The notes: a model not told the origin generated them from the letters alone. Shown: positions 7,768 to 17,331, numbered from the stretch's first letter. The stretch: 64,000 nucleotides of DNA from Dyadobacter beijingensis DSM 21582 (GCF_000382205.1 NZ_KB907786.1:1178001-1242000); one strand, 5' to 3'. Numbers and translations: made by a program.

Positions 7768-9456
7768 ATGAATACAGAATTATTGGGCGTCATTGTCCTG
7801 TTTGCCATCACAGTGCTGTTGGCAATCCCTTTCGGATCGTACATCGCAAAAGTATATGCGGGCCATAAAACGCCCCTCGACCCGATTTTTAATCCCCTCG
7901 ACAAGCTCCTTTACAAGGTGAGCGGGATCAATGAAAAACGTGAAATGACCTGGAAAGAACACATGTTCGCCTTGCTGACGATCAACGTCGTGTGGTTCCT
8001 GCTGGGCATATTCGTATTGATGAACCAAAGCTGGCTGCCGCTGAACCCGGACATGAACCCGGACCAGACGGCCGACCTCGCTTTCAACACGAGCATTTCG
8101 TTTATCGTCAACTGTAACCTGCAACATTATTCGGGCGAAACCGGCGTGAGCTACCTCTCGCAGCTGTTCCTGATGTTCCTCCAATTCGTAAGCGCAGGTA
8201 CGGGTATGGCCGCGGCCGCGATCGTCTTTATCGCATTGAAAAACCGCACTACCGACAAGCTGGGCAACTTTTACGCGCTGCTCGTGAAATCCTGCACGCG
8301 GATTTTACTGCCAATGTCGATTGTCGTGGGCGCTGTCCTCGCATTCAACGGCACACCGATGACTTTCGACGGCAAGGACACGATCGTGAACGTCCAGGGC
8401 GACACTGTGCAGGTTTCGACCGGGCCCGTGGCGGGTTTTGTGGCGATCAAACACCTCGGTACCAACGGCGGTGGTTTTTACGGTACCAACTCCGCGCACC
8501 CGCTCGAAAACCCCAACTATTTCACCAATATGCTCGAAATGTTCTCCCAGATGATCATTCCGCTGGCGATGATCTTCGCATTCGGGTTCTTCCTGCAAAG
8601 AAAGAAATTCGGCTGGATGGTGTTCGGCGTCATGACGGCCGGCTTCCTGCTGCTGCTCGTGCCGACGATGGTCTGGGAAATAAATGGTAACCCGGCCATC
8701 GGCAAAATGGGCGTAGACATTTCCGCCGGTGCGATGGAAGGCAAGGAGGTGAGGTTCGGGAGCGCTGCTTCGGCATTCTGGAGTATAGCCACTACCGTCA
8801 TATCTACGGGCTCTGTGAACGCCATGCACGATAGTACGATGCCGCTTTCCGGTATGACCGAGCTGCTGGCCATGATGACCAACGCATTTTACGGCGGCTG
8901 CGGCGCGGGGATTCTCAACTTCTTTATATTCATCGTTCTGGCCGTATTTATCAGCGGTTTGATGGTCGGCCGTACGCCGGAGTTTTTTGGTAAAAAAATC
9001 GAAGCACGGGAAATGAAGATCGCGATGATCGTGGCGCTGCTGCACCCGCTGCTGATCCTGGCAGGCACGGCGCTGGCCTCGGCATTTCCCGAAATCACCT
9101 CGGCAAACCTGAACAACCCCGGTTTCCACGGTTTCAGTGAAATGCTGTACGAATACACCTCGTCGGCGGCCAACAACGGCAGCGGTTTCGAGGGGCTGGG
9201 CGACAATAACCCGTGGTGGAATATTACCACCGGTATCGTGCTCATCCTGTCGCGTTACCTGCCCATTATCGGCCCGGTGGCCATTGCGGGCTTGCTGGCC
9301 AGGAAGAAATTCGTTCCCGAAGGCGCCGGTACATTGCCTACCGACTCGGCCACGTTCGGCCTGATGATCCTCGGCGTGATCGTGATCATCGCAGCTCTTT
9401 CCTTCTTCCCGGCCCTCACACTCGGTCCGATCGCTGAATATTTCTCCATGAAATAA
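7768..9456 (+). CDS. kdpA: KdpA, potassium-translocating subunit of the Kdp ATPase
   Basis: A 562-residue inner-membrane protein of the usual KdpA length and about ten membrane segments. It binds and conducts K+ in the KdpFABC pump, a high-affinity uptake system used when K+ is scarce. The four pore-loop signatures of the K+ channel-like selectivity filter are visible: [34 protein letters not shown] and NNGSGFEGL. The start ATG at 7768 ([10 protein letters not shown]) gives a normal KdpA N-terminus. kdpB follows after 13 bp, so the two are co-transcribed. No damage is seen. Confidence 0.97.
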   Translation: MNTELLGVIVLFAITVLLAIPFGSYIAKVYAGHKTPLDPIFNPLDKLLYKVSGINEKREMTWKEHMFALLTINVVWFLLGIFVLMNQSWLPLNPDMNPDQTADLAFNTSISFIVNCNLQHYSGETGVSYLSQLFLMFLQFVSAGTGMAAAAIVFIALKNRTTDKLGNFYALLVKSCTRILLPMSIVVGAVLAFNGTPMTFDGKDTIVNVQGDTVQVSTGPVAGFVAIKHLGTNGGGFYGTNSAHPLENPNYFTNMLEMFSQMIIPLAMIFAFGFFLQRKKFGWMVFGVMTAGFLLLLVPTMVWEINGNPAIGKMGVDISAGAMEGKEVRFGSAASAFWSIATTVISTGSVNAMHDSTMPLSGMTELLAMMTNAFYGGCGAGILNFFIFIVLAVFISGLMVGRTPEFFGKKIEAREMKIAMIVALLHPLLILAGTALASAFPEITSANLNNPGFHGFSEMLYEYTSSAANNGSGFEGLGDNNPWWNITTGIVLILSRYLPIIGPVAIAGLLARKKFVPEGAGTLPTDSATFGLMILGVIVIIAALSFFPALTLGPIAEYFSMK

Positions 9457-9469
9457 TATTGATATTGAA

Positions 9470-11509
9470 ATGAAAAATCAAAGCGCATCCTTATTCCAGA
9501 AGGATCTGGTGAACGAAGCGATCAAGCAGTCGTTTATCAAACTCAATCCTCGTTTGTTGTTCCGTAACCCCGTGATGTTCACGGTTGAAATCGGGACGGT
9601 GGTGATGCTGGTCGTTAGCCTCTGGATTCTGGCAGGCGAGCAGTCGCAAGGCTCTTTCGGCTACAATTTCACCATATTCCTGATCCTTTTCCTCACCCTG
9701 CTCTTCGGTAACTTCGCCGAGGCCATCGCCGAAGCCAGGGGCAAGGCACAGGCCGACAGCCTGCGCAAAACCCGCGAGGAAACACGTGCCCGCCTGGTCG
9801 TTGATCATGCTTTGGGCTTCAATGTCGCGACGAAAGAAGTGATGTCGGCCCAGATGAAGAAGGGCGACGTGTTCATTTGCGAAGCCGGCGATGCCATCCC
9901 GATGGACGGGGAGATCATCGAAGGCCTCGCCACGATCGACGAAAGCGCCATTACCGGTGAATCGGCCCCCGTGATCCGCGAGGCGGGCGGTGATAAAAGC
10001 AGCGTGACGGGCGGTACCAAAGTGCTTTCCGACCGCATTAAGGTGCGCGTAACCACCGCGCCCGGCGAAAGCTTCCTTGACAAAATGATCGCCCTCGTGG
10101 AAGGCGCCAGCCGCCAGAAAACGCCGAACGAGATCGCATTGACGATCCTGCTGGCCGGTTTTACGCTCGTGTTCGTCATTGTCTGTATCACCCTGGAGCC
10201 ATTTGCGGGTTATGCCCAAACGCCCATCACCATTGCAGCATTCATCTCGCTGTTCGTTTGTCTGATCCCGACGACCATCGGCGGGTTGCTCTCCGCGATC
10301 GGTATCGCGGGGATGGACCGGGCGCTGCGGGCGAATGTGATCACCAAATCGGGTAAGGCGGTAGAAACCGCGGGCGACGTGGACGTGCTCCTGCTCGATA
10401 AAACCGGTACGATCACGATCGGTAACCGGAAGGCCACGCATTTTCACGCAGCCAAAGGCATTACCGACAACCATTTCATTAAAAGTGCCGTGCTGAGCTC
10501 GATCGCCGACGAAACGCCCGAGGGCAAGTCGATCCTCGAACTGGCCAACGCGACGCCCACTACATACACGCTGCACGAACCCCGGTTCGTGCAATTTACG
10601 GCCGAAACCCGCAGCTCCGGGGTGGATTTCGAGGACACGCGCATCCGCAAAGGCGCATTCGACTCCATCCGCCGGCTGGTGGAGAGCGCCGGTAACCGCT
10701 TCCCCGAGGAAATCGACGCGAAAGTGCGGGAAATATCGGGCAATGGCGGTACGCCGCTCGTCGTCTCGGAAAACGAAAGGGTGCTGGGCGTGATCGAGTT
10801 GCAGGATATTATCAAGCCCGGTATCAGCGAGCGTTTCGAAAGGCTGCGCAAAATGGGTGTCAAAACCGTGATGGTAACCGGCGACAACCCGCTCACCGCC
10901 CGCTTCATTGCGCAAAAGGCCGGTGTGGACGACTTCATCGCCGAAGCCAAGCCTGAGGACAAAATGAATTACATCAAGCAGGAGCAGGAGGGAGGCCGCC
11001 TGGTGGCCATGATGGGCGACGGTACCAACGACGCCCCGGCCCTCGCGCAGGCCGACGTGGGCGTAGCCATGAACAGCGGTACCCAGGCAGCGAAAGAGGC
11101 TGGTAACATGGTGGACCTCGACAACGACCCGACCAAACTGATCGAAATCGTCGAAATCGGTAAGCAGCTGCTCATGACGCGCGGTACGCTCACGACCTTC
11201 TCCATTGCCAACGACGTAGCCAAGTACTTCGCCATTATCCCGGCGCTCTTCATCGCGAGCATCCCGGCATTGCAGGGCCTGAACATCATGCGCCTGAGCA
11301 GTCCCGAAAGCGCGATCCTCTCGGCGGTGATCTTCAACGCGGTCATTATCCCGGCCCTGATCCCGCTGGCGCTCAAAGGGGTGAAATATACGCCGATCGG
11401 TGCGAGTGCATTGCTGCGGAGAAACCTGCTGATCTACGGCCTCGGCGGCGTGCTGATCCCCTTTGCGGGCATCAAGGCCATCGACCTCCTGGTAAGCATC
11501 TGGCTCTGA
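9470..11509 (+). CDS. kdpB: KdpB, ATP-hydrolysing P-type ATPase subunit
   Basis: A 679-residue P-type ATPase that powers K+ uptake by KdpA. Visible hallmarks are the actuator TGESAP motif, the phosphorylation motif DKTGTIT with the acceptor Asp at residue 310, the nucleotide-binding region, [10 protein letters not shown] and the hinge motif [19 protein letters not shown]. Membrane segments lie near residues 35-85, 215-275 and in the C-terminal 90 residues. Length and order match functional KdpB proteins. The Ser in TGES is kept; in E. coli this residue is a known inhibitory phosphorylation site. Confidence 0.98.
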   Translation: MKNQSASLFQKDLVNEAIKQSFIKLNPRLLFRNPVMFTVEIGTVVMLVVSLWILAGEQSQGSFGYNFTIFLILFLTLLFGNFAEAIAEARGKAQADSLRKTREETRARLVVDHALGFNVATKEVMSAQMKKGDVFICEAGDAIPMDGEIIEGLATIDESAITGESAPVIREAGGDKSSVTGGTKVLSDRIKVRVTTAPGESFLDKMIALVEGASRQKTPNEIALTILLAGFTLVFVIVCITLEPFAGYAQTPITIAAFISLFVCLIPTTIGGLLSAIGIAGMDRALRANVITKSGKAVETAGDVDVLLLDKTGTITIGNRKATHFHAAKGITDNHFIKSAVLSSIADETPEGKSILELANATPTTYTLHEPRFVQFTAETRSSGVDFEDTRIRKGAFDSIRRLVESAGNRFPEEIDAKVREISGNGGTPLVVSENERVLGVIELQDIIKPGISERFERLRKMGVKTVMVTGDNPLTARFIAQKAGVDDFIAEAKPEDKMNYIKQEQEGGRLVAMMGDGTNDAPALAQADVGVAMNSGTQAAKEAGNMVDLDNDPTKLIEIVEIGKQLLMTRGTLTTFSIANDVAKYFAIIPALFIASIPALQGLNIMRLSSPESAILSAVIFNAVIIPALIPLALKGVKYTPIGASALLRRNLLIYGLGGVLIPFAGIKAIDLLVSIWL

Positions 11510-11561
11510 CGTTCGCGCACGGGTTATGTGGTTTTAGTTTAAAATATCAAATATTAATACA

Positions 11562-12122
11562 ATGAAAATGAACCTATTGCCTGCTATCAGGCTCACAATC
11601 GCCACGCTGGTGCTCTTTTGCGTGGTATATCCGGCGGTGGTCTGGGGCATTGCCCAGCTCGCGCCCAACAATGGAAAAGGAGAGGTGATCACGGTCGGTG
11701 GAAAGCGCTATTATGCCAATGTCGGCCAGCAGTTTACCGAAGACCGGTATTTCAACTCGCGCCCTTCGGCCGTGGACTACAATGCTGCCGGCAGTGCGGG
11801 GAGCAACAAAGGCCCGTCTAACCCCGACTACCTGCAATCGGTACAGACCCGCCTGGACACTTTTCTGCTGCACAACCCCGGCGTGCAAAAAAACGACGTC
11901 CCTGTTGAGCTCGTCACCGCCAGCGGGAGCGGCCTCGATCCCGACATCTCCGAACAAGGCGCCAGGGTGCAGGCAGCCCGCATCGCCAAAGTGCGCGGCA
12001 TTTCGGAAACAGCCGTGAAAGAACTCATCGCGAAACATACCGAAGGTCCCTTGCTGGGACTCTTCGGCCCGGCGCACATCAATGTGCTGAAACTGAACCT
12101 GGCTTTGGACCAACTCAAATAG
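11562..12122 (+). CDS. kdpC: KdpC, accessory subunit of the K+-transporting ATPase
   Basis: A 186-residue protein with a single N-terminal membrane helix (about residues 8-28) and a soluble periplasmic domain. The family signature regions are visible: YFNSRPSAVDYNAAGSAGSN, the LVTASGSGLDPDIS segment and the C-terminal LGLFGPAHINVLKLNLALD. KdpC is needed for assembly and affinity of KdpFABC. It follows kdpB after 52 bp. Confidence 0.97.
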   Translation: MKMNLLPAIRLTIATLVLFCVVYPAVVWGIAQLAPNNGKGEVITVGGKRYYANVGQQFTEDRYFNSRPSAVDYNAAGSAGSNKGPSNPDYLQSVQTRLDTFLLHNPGVQKNDVPVELVTASGSGLDPDISEQGARVQAARIAKVRGISETAVKELIAKHTEGPLLGLFGPAHINVLKLNLALDQLK

Positions 12123-12177
12123 TGCTGCTGCTGGCAGTGACGGCAGCCTGTTATTTTCGCCTATTTTAATTTAATCA

Positions 12178-13263
12178 ATGAAAAAAATACTTCTGGCAGC
12201 CTCGGCGCTCGCCTGTTTCCAGGTAGCCCGGGCCCAGGACTCGACCGGCACGGCCTCGTCCTTTACCATCAGCGGGTATGTGGAAGCGTATTACAACCAC
12301 GATTTCAACCGGCCCCAAAACAACACCGCGCCGTCGTTCCTCTACAACTTCAACCGCACGGGCGAGGTGAACCTGAACCTGGGTTTCATCCGGGGCGCTT
12401 ACGCAGGCGACCGCGTGCGAGCGAACCTCGCGCTCGGCGTGGGTACGTACATGAACGCCAATTACGCCGCCGAACCCGGTGTGCTGCGCAACATCTACGA
12501 GGCTAATGCGGGCATTAAACTGTCCAAAAAGGCCGAATTGTGGCTCGACGCGGGCATTATGCCCTCGCACATCGGCTTCGAAGGCGCCATCGGCAAGGAT
12601 AACTGGGCGCTCACCCGCAGTCTGGTGGCCGAAAACTCGCCCTATTTCGAATCCGGCGCCAAGCTGAACTACACGACGGGCGACGGCAAACTGTACCTGG
12701 CCGCATTGTACCTGAACGGCTGGCAGCGCATCCAGCGCGTCGACGGCAACAGCACGCCGGCATTCGGGACGCAGGTTACCTGGAAGCCGACCGGCGCCGT
12801 TACGCTGAATTACAGCACGTTCATCGGCAACGACAAGCCCGACAGCGTGCGCCAAATGCGGTATTACCACAATGTATACGGGATATTCCAGCTCAGTCCG
12901 AAATGGGGCATCACGGCCGGTTTCGACTATGGTGCCGAGCAGAAAGAGAAGGGGAGCAGCGCCAAAAACACCTGGTTCGTACCCGTGATGATCGTCCGCT
13001 ATTCGCCGGCTGCGAAGGTGAATGTGGCCCTGCGCGGGGAATATTTTCAGGACAAAAAGGGCGTTATCATTTCGACGGGTACCCCCGGGGGTTTCAAAAC
13101 CTGGGGGTTCTCGGCCAACTTCGACTATGCCGTTCTGCCCCAGGTGCTCTGGCGCCTCGAAGCGCGCACGCTGGGCAGCAAGGACGCCATTTTCAGGGAA
13201 CGCGACGAAAGCATGAACAAGCGCAACACGTTCGTGACGACGTCATTAGCATTATCTTTTTAG
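12178..13263 (+). CDS. Outer-membrane porin of the OmpL-like/Bbp2 type in the kdp operon
   Basis: A 361-residue predicted beta-barrel. Residues 1-19 are a signal peptide (ACFQVARAQ). The mature protein begins with FTISGYVEAYYNHDFNRPQNN and then alternates amphipathic strands, ending in Phe (TSLALSF), the usual outer-membrane barrel end. The pattern suits the putative beta-barrel porin-2 (OmpL-like) family. It lies 55 bp after kdpC and before the KdpD-like gene, so it is probably part of the K+ uptake operon and may let K+ or other small solutes reach the periplasm. The solute is an inference. Confidence 0.85.
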   Translation: MKKILLAASALACFQVARAQDSTGTASSFTISGYVEAYYNHDFNRPQNNTAPSFLYNFNRTGEVNLNLGFIRGAYAGDRVRANLALGVGTYMNANYAAEPGVLRNIYEANAGIKLSKKAELWLDAGIMPSHIGFEGAIGKDNWALTRSLVAENSPYFESGAKLNYTTGDGKLYLAALYLNGWQRIQRVDGNSTPAFGTQVTWKPTGAVTLNYSTFIGNDKPDSVRQMRYYHNVYGIFQLSPKWGITAGFDYGAEQKEKGSSAKNTWFVPVMIVRYSPAAKVNVALRGEYFQDKKGVIISTGTPGGFKTWGFSANFDYAVLPQVLWRLEARTLGSKDAIFRERDESMNKRNTFVTTSLALSF

Positions 13264-13309
13264 TATAGTATCAATAGCATCACTGCCGGCAGCAAACCAA
13301 AATCCAGTT

Positions 13310-13334
13310 CCTTTCGGGTCAAACGCCCGAAAGG
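13310..13334 (+). terminator. Hairpin between porin and kdpD-like genes
   Basis: Perfect 9-bp stem CCTTTCGGG / CCCGAAAGG with a 7-nt loop TCAAACG, followed by a T-rich stretch (CTGTTTCGTTTTCC). It could terminate or attenuate transcription before the KdpD-like gene, whose start lies 34 bp downstream. Confidence 0.6.
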
Positions 13335-13367
13335 CTGTTTCGTTTTCCACTGTTACCGAATACCATC

Positions 13368-14492
13368 ATGGCTGAGACAAACCCAGGGGCGCAACATTTC
13401 CTCGACCTCATCAAAAAATCCCGGCGCGGGAAGTTCAAGATCTACATCGGCATGAGTGCCGGCGTGGGAAAAACCTACCGGATGCTGCAAGAGGCGCACA
13501 CGCTGCTCCGCAACGGCATCGACGTGAAAATAGGCTTTATCGAAACGCACAACCGGCAGGAAACCCACGACTTGCTGGATGGACTGCCGATTATCCCTCG
13601 CCGAAAACTGTTTTACAAAGGGAAAGAACTCGAAGAGCTCGATGTCCAGGCGGTGATCAGTCTGCGGCCCGAGATCGTCGTGATCGACGAGCTGGCCCAT
13701 ACCAATATCGAAGGCAGCCAGAACGGCAAACGCTGGCAGGACGTGATGGAAATCCTCGACTCGGGCATCAACGTGATCAGCGCCGTCAATATCCAGCACA
13801 TCGAAAGTCTGAACGAGGAAGTGAAGCAGATCACGGGCGTGGAGGTGCGCGAGCGCATTCCCGACAGCGTTCTGGCGGCGGCCGACGAGGTCGTGAACAT
13901 CGACCTTACCGCCGACGAGCTCATTACCCGTTTGAAAGAAGGGAAAATATACCGTCCCGACAAGATCCAGACCGCCCTGACGAACTTCTTCCGCTCCGAC
14001 CACATTTTGCAGCTCCGCGAGCTGGCATTGAAGGAAGTGGCGAGCCAGGTGGAGCGGAAAGTCGATACCGAGGTGCCCAAGGTGAGCGGCCAGCGCCGCG
14101 AGCGGTTCCTGGCGTGCATCAGCTCCAACGAAACCACGGCCAAACACGTGATCCGTAAAACCGCCCGGCTGGCGAGCTATTACAACAGCAAATGGATACT
14201 CCTGTACGTGCAGACGCCGCGCGAGAGCCGCGACCGCATTCCGCTCGACAAGCAGCGGCATTTGATCAACAATTTCAAGCTCGCGACCGAAATGGGCGCC
14301 GAAGTCGTGCGCGTTTCAAGCCCCAACATTTCCCGCGCGATCATCGAAACGGCGGAGCAAAAACAGGTAACGACCATTTGTATCGGAAAGCCCCATATTA
14401 CCTTACTCCGCGTTATCCTGGCGACGAATCTTTTTAATAACCTGCTGAAAAAACTGACGAGTTCGGATATTGATCTGGTGATTTTGTCGTGA
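13368..14492 (+). CDS. kdpD: KdpD-like sensor protein lacking the histidine kinase (KdpD N-domain plus USP)
   Basis: A 374-residue soluble protein matching only the N-terminal half of KdpD. Residues 22-230 are the KdpD N-domain with a Walker A loop GMSAGVGKT at 28-36 and a Walker B-like strand EIVVIDELAHTN. Residues about 245-374 form a universal-stress-protein domain. The four membrane helices, GAF domain and histidine-kinase core of full KdpD (about 900 residues) are absent, and the natural stop is followed by unrelated sequence, so this is a complete short form and not a broken gene. No KdpE or separate kinase lies nearby. The USP domain of KdpD binds c-di-AMP in Staphylococcus aureus; whether this one does is unknown. 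It probably senses K+ state or a nucleotide and acts through an unknown partner. Confidence 0.9.
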   Translation: MAETNPGAQHFLDLIKKSRRGKFKIYIGMSAGVGKTYRMLQEAHTLLRNGIDVKIGFIETHNRQETHDLLDGLPIIPRRKLFYKGKELEELDVQAVISLRPEIVVIDELAHTNIEGSQNGKRWQDVMEILDSGINVISAVNIQHIESLNEEVKQITGVEVRERIPDSVLAAADEVVNIDLTADELITRLKEGKIYRPDKIQTALTNFFRSDHILQLRELALKEVASQVERKVDTEVPKVSGQRRERFLACISSNETTAKHVIRKTARLASYYNSKWILLYVQTPRESRDRIPLDKQRHLINNFKLATEMGAEVVRVSSPNISRAIIETAEQKQVTTICIGKPHITLLRVILATNLFNNLLKKLTSSDIDLVILS

Positions 14493-14538
14493 TGTGTTTT
14501 AATAAATGCCTATATTGAATAGGTTTTAAAATTCATCA

Positions 14539-15897
14539 ATGGCTATGAAAAATAATATCTGCTGCATCATTCTGCTGATTACCATAATGATCGGCTGTAA
14601 AAAGAAAGAAGATTTAATTGAAATAGCCCCCAATCCCGACCCGGGCCCGGTGTCGCTCACCAAGGCGGGTGAATTTATTAAATCGCTGAAAGTGGCCGGC
14701 GCTACCGAAGTGAAATTCGATTCCCTGTCCAATAGTTATGTGGTGACTATGCCGGATAATTTTACGGCAGAGAAAGCGGAAGTGCTATTGGGAATGCAGC
14801 CGAAAATATTCCTGTCCGACAGTAGTGGGAAAGCTTCGCCTGACACGGTAATCCGCTATGCTTTCAGGGGAGAAAGCCCAATGGATTTTAGTTTAATGGA
14901 TGAAAAAAATACAAATCGTTTTCATTTCATGGTGTATTTCAATTTTAAAGGCAGGCCCGATATCGAGCTTTTGAAAAATGAAATACCTATTAATTCAAAT
15001 GGCATTCAAGTGCCGATACGCTTCCTAGCTCGGGTAGGCACGCTCCCGTCCGTCCCTATGGATGGAGGCGCAAGAGTGAGGTTTTTGAGCAGGAAAACCG
15101 GATTTTCGGCCGACGCCGTTCTTTATGACCTGAACGCTACTTTTCTTTTCAGTTCTGCCAGTAGATTTATTTCAGACGGGCCGTTTGCACTCGAAGTGAA
15201 GCTGGTGGACCAGCCGCCGGTTGTCTTTGAAAACATCCGGTTTACAAGGGGTGTTCCTAATGCCGCTATTTATCCTTCTTATGAATTTCAGCACAAGCGG
15301 ACTGATAGTGTGCACGTATATGGCGGCTTTTATTTACCCGAAGAAAAATATACCATTACTTTTTCCAGTGATAATATGGTTGCGCCGGTTTCGGTGCCGA
15401 TGGTCGTGAAAGATTCCAGCCACATTGCACTCGAAAAAATCCCTTCAACGCTTGCAGACGGATCCTATTTATTGTCGTTTTATGAAAAGGACAAGCTGAT
15501 CGGGAACGGTCATATTTATCTGGGAGATGCACCGGCGAAATCCATCGAAACGATCTGGAAAGGAGCATTGCAACAATCTACGACGCGCAATACCGAACGC
15601 GTCGTTCTGAAAAAAGGCGATGATTTTTATGCCAAACCCTCGCCCATTGTTTATGCCTACCGCGAATCGGATATCAATCTGAACAATATTCCCAAACTGC
15701 ATTTGGTATCTTCCGCTCGTACGGTCGACCTGACGCCCGGCCTGGCATCATTTCATTGGGGAATTGCCGGGATCTATTTGGTTTTCGGGAAATACAAAAT
15801 ACCCGCCGACCTGCCCGCGGGTTCTTACACCGTCACCGCGATATTCCCCGACGGCACGCAAAGCAAATCATATTGGTCGCGCATTGCGGTACAGTAA
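14539..15897 (+). CDS. Predicted lipoprotein with IPT-like beta domains
   Basis: A 452-residue protein with a lipoprotein signal peptide (NICCIILLITIMIGC, Cys22) followed by KKKED, so it is anchored at a membrane surface. Two close ATG codons exist (14539 and 14545); the second gives the more typical MKNN start. The mature part is beta-rich and shows spaced segments such as VHVYGGFYLPEEKYTITFSS and LVFGKYKIPADLPAGSYTVT, which recall immunoglobulin-like IPT/TIG folds. It has no catalytic motif. The gene is somewhat AT-richer than the kdp genes. It lies 46 bp after the KdpD-like gene and is convergent with the response regulator, with 3 bp between stops. Function unknown. Confidence 0.7.
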   Translation: MAMKNNICCIILLITIMIGCKKKEDLIEIAPNPDPGPVSLTKAGEFIKSLKVAGATEVKFDSLSNSYVVTMPDNFTAEKAEVLLGMQPKIFLSDSSGKASPDTVIRYAFRGESPMDFSLMDEKNTNRFHFMVYFNFKGRPDIELLKNEIPINSNGIQVPIRFLARVGTLPSVPMDGGARVRFLSRKTGFSADAVLYDLNATFLFSSASRFISDGPFALEVKLVDQPPVVFENIRFTRGVPNAAIYPSYEFQHKRTDSVHVYGGFYLPEEKYTITFSSDNMVAPVSVPMVVKDSSHIALEKIPSTLADGSYLLSFYEKDKLIGNGHIYLGDAPAKSIETIWKGALQQSTTRNTERVVLKKGDDFYAKPSPIVYAYRESDINLNNIPKLHLVSSARTVDLTPGLASFHWGIAGIYLVFGKYKIPADLPAGSYTVTAIFPDGTQSKSYWSRIAVQ

Positions 15898-15900
15898 CGG

Positions 15901-16530
15901 TCAGAAAATAACTGCCTTGTGCAGTAATTCGAACTTGTCGGCGACATTCATCTTTTTGTAGATCCGTTTTTTGTAGGTGCTCACGGTGTTGCATTTCAGG
16001 TTGAGGGAGTAAGCAATTTCCTTCGTGCTTTTGCCCTGGGCTACCTGTCCCATAATGGTCCGTTCGCGGTCGGATAGCCTGTCGAGCGACTCGATTTCTT
16101 CCATTTGCTGCCCGGCGTCGATTTTGGGCAGGAAAGAAGCCTGCAATTCCACGCTCATGTATTTCCCACCCGAGGCGACTACGGAAATGGCCCTCGCCAG
16201 TTCGCGGGTTTTCGCGTGTTTCATGATAAAGCCATCGGCCCCGGCGCGGAGCACCGGCAGTGCATACAGGCGTTCGGCCAGCCCGGAATAGAACAGGATC
16301 GATACGTCGGGCCGCGCCGTTTTGAGCATTTCTACGATGTTGGGGGAAATGGAGCCGTCGATCTTGATTTCGCTGATGACGAGTTCTATGCAAGGGTCCT
16401 TGCCCAGGATGGCCACAGCGGCGCCCAGATTGGCCGCTTCGAACAGCTCGTAATGGTCGGAAAGGCTGCCGAGAAATAGCCGCATGCCCGTGCGAAGCAG
16501 GGTTTGGTCGTCGATAATGAGGATTTTCAT
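15901..16530 (-). CDS. LuxR-family response regulator with Glu at the phosphoacceptor position
   Basis: A 209-residue NarL/FixJ-type regulator. Residues 1-120 are a receiver domain with the acidic pair Asp7-Asp8, the Ser after strand 4 (ILFYSGL) and the Lys in GFIMKHA. At the end of strand 3, where the phosphorylated Asp belongs, the sequence reads ELVISEIKIDG, so residue 54 is Glu. Residues 145-205 form a LuxR helix-turn-helix (LSDRERTIMGQVAQGKSTKE, then TVSTYKKRIYKKM). Glu in this place can mimic the phosphorylated state in other regulators, so the protein may be always active or controlled otherwise. No sensor kinase is adjacent. It is divergent from the Hcp-like gene, with a shared 217-bp spacer. 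Confidence 0.9.
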   Translation of the reverse strand: MKILIIDDQTLLRTGMRLFLGSLSDHYELFEAANLGAAVAILGKDPCIELVISEIKIDGSISPNIVEMLKTARPDVSILFYSGLAERLYALPVLRAGADGFIMKHAKTRELARAISVVASGGKYMSVELQASFLPKIDAGQQMEEIESLDRLSDRERTIMGQVAQGKSTKEIAYSLNLKCNTVSTYKKRIYKKMNVADKFELLHKAVIF

Positions 16531-16635
16531 GGTGATACAGGATCAGGACATTTACGTTTGCCAAAGCTAGGCGGTCGTTGCTTATGACGGGGTAGAAAGC
16601 CTTGTCTGTTTTGGATAGAAATGTTTCTATTATTT

Positions 16636-16718
16636 CATGTCCACCGGGTGGTGAAAAGAAATTTAATGGACATGTAAGGGGGATACATGTGTAATACTGG
16701 ATCCGCATCATATATTTG
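16636..16718 (+). promoter_or_regulatory. Promoter and inverted repeat ahead of the hcp-like gene
   Basis: The box TATATTTG (16711-16718) matches the Bacteroidota -7 consensus TAnnTTTG, and TGTG at 16688-16691 lies exactly 19 nt upstream as a weak -33 box. The gene starts 29 bp downstream. Just upstream is an inverted repeat CATGTCCA (16636-16643) / TGGACATG (16667-16674), and a third ACATGT site lies at 16686-16691, overlapping the -33 box. These could be binding sites for the divergent LuxR-type regulator. On the opposite strand TAGCTTTG (16569-16562) is a possible -7 box for that regulator. Confidence 0.55.
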
Positions 16719-16747
16719 TGTTCTAACACGTAACCCCTTGTCTAATA

Positions 16748-17320
16748 ATGAAAAAACACTACCTGCTCCTGTGGGGATTAATTCTCCTCTGCCTGTCTGC
16801 GTCCTCCGGTTCCGCGCAAAAAATGTTTCTCAAAGCCGACAACCTGACCAACGGCGGCTCCAATGACAGGGATTTTGACGATTATGTTGAAATCACAAGT
16901 TTGCAACACGGCCTGGAAGCTGAAACAGTTTTTGGCCCGGGCGGCGGGCCCGGTGTAGGAAGGCCGATCCCCAAATCGTTGATCATCACCAAGAATGCCG
17001 ATTTGCTGTCGACCAAGATTATGGAAAAGATCGTCCTGGGCGAGCATTTCACCAGCATAGAAATCGTCAGCACCGTCGCGGACCGCATAACCGGGAGAAG
17101 CCTGGTAAGGTACAAGGTGGAACTCAAGAATGCCTTTGTTACCGATGTTTCCACGAGCTCGGTACATGGGTGCGCGAGCGATTGTCCGGGAGTGGCTGAA
17201 AGCGTGAAGCTGGTGTTCAAAGCGATCCGCATTACCACCTACTCCGTGGATTCCAAGGGGGTCCCGAAGGCGAACCCGCCCTTTATGTTCGACGTGGAGA
17301 AGGGCACTTTAAGTTTCTGA
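16748..17320 (+). CDS. Hcp-like (T6SS tube fold) protein with a signal peptide
   Basis: A 190-residue protein. Residues 1-24 are a clear Sec signal peptide (LLLWGLILLCLSASSGSAQ). The rest follows the Hcp pattern: a first strand MFLKADNLTNGGSND, then DDYVEITSLQHGLE, the KSLIITKNADLLSTKIMEKI segment that matches the Hcp core (usually ...itk.iDkaSp.L...l..G), a strand-rich middle (RYKVELKNAFVTDVS) and a last SVKLVFKAIRITTYSVDSKG. Classical Hcp is cytoplasmic and secreted by T6SS; here the signal peptide points to Sec export, and no T6SS gene is present. The next gene, a T9SS cargo, starts 12 bp downstream. Role unknown; a ring-forming surface or periplasmic protein is plausible. Confidence 0.8.
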   Translation: MKKHYLLLWGLILLCLSASSGSAQKMFLKADNLTNGGSNDRDFDDYVEITSLQHGLEAETVFGPGGGPGVGRPIPKSLIITKNADLLSTKIMEKIVLGEHFTSIEIVSTVADRITGRSLVRYKVELKNAFVTDVSTSSVHGCASDCPGVAESVKLVFKAIRITTYSVDSKGVPKANPPFMFDVEKGTLSF

Positions 17321-17331
17321 CACTGCCAGCT

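Noticed and set aside
9491-10915. Minus-strand frame opposite kdpB
   Set aside because: It is antisense to an intact P-type ATPase, and its His/Arg/Asp-rich composition is that of a shadow frame.
13368-14492. Full KdpD histidine kinase or a frameshifted kdpD
   Set aside because: No H, N or G boxes are found in any frame downstream, and the next gene is an unrelated lipoprotein; this is a short form.
16748-17320. Part of a type VI secretion system
   Set aside because: No sheath, baseplate, VgrG or ClpV gene is in the window and the protein has a signal peptide.
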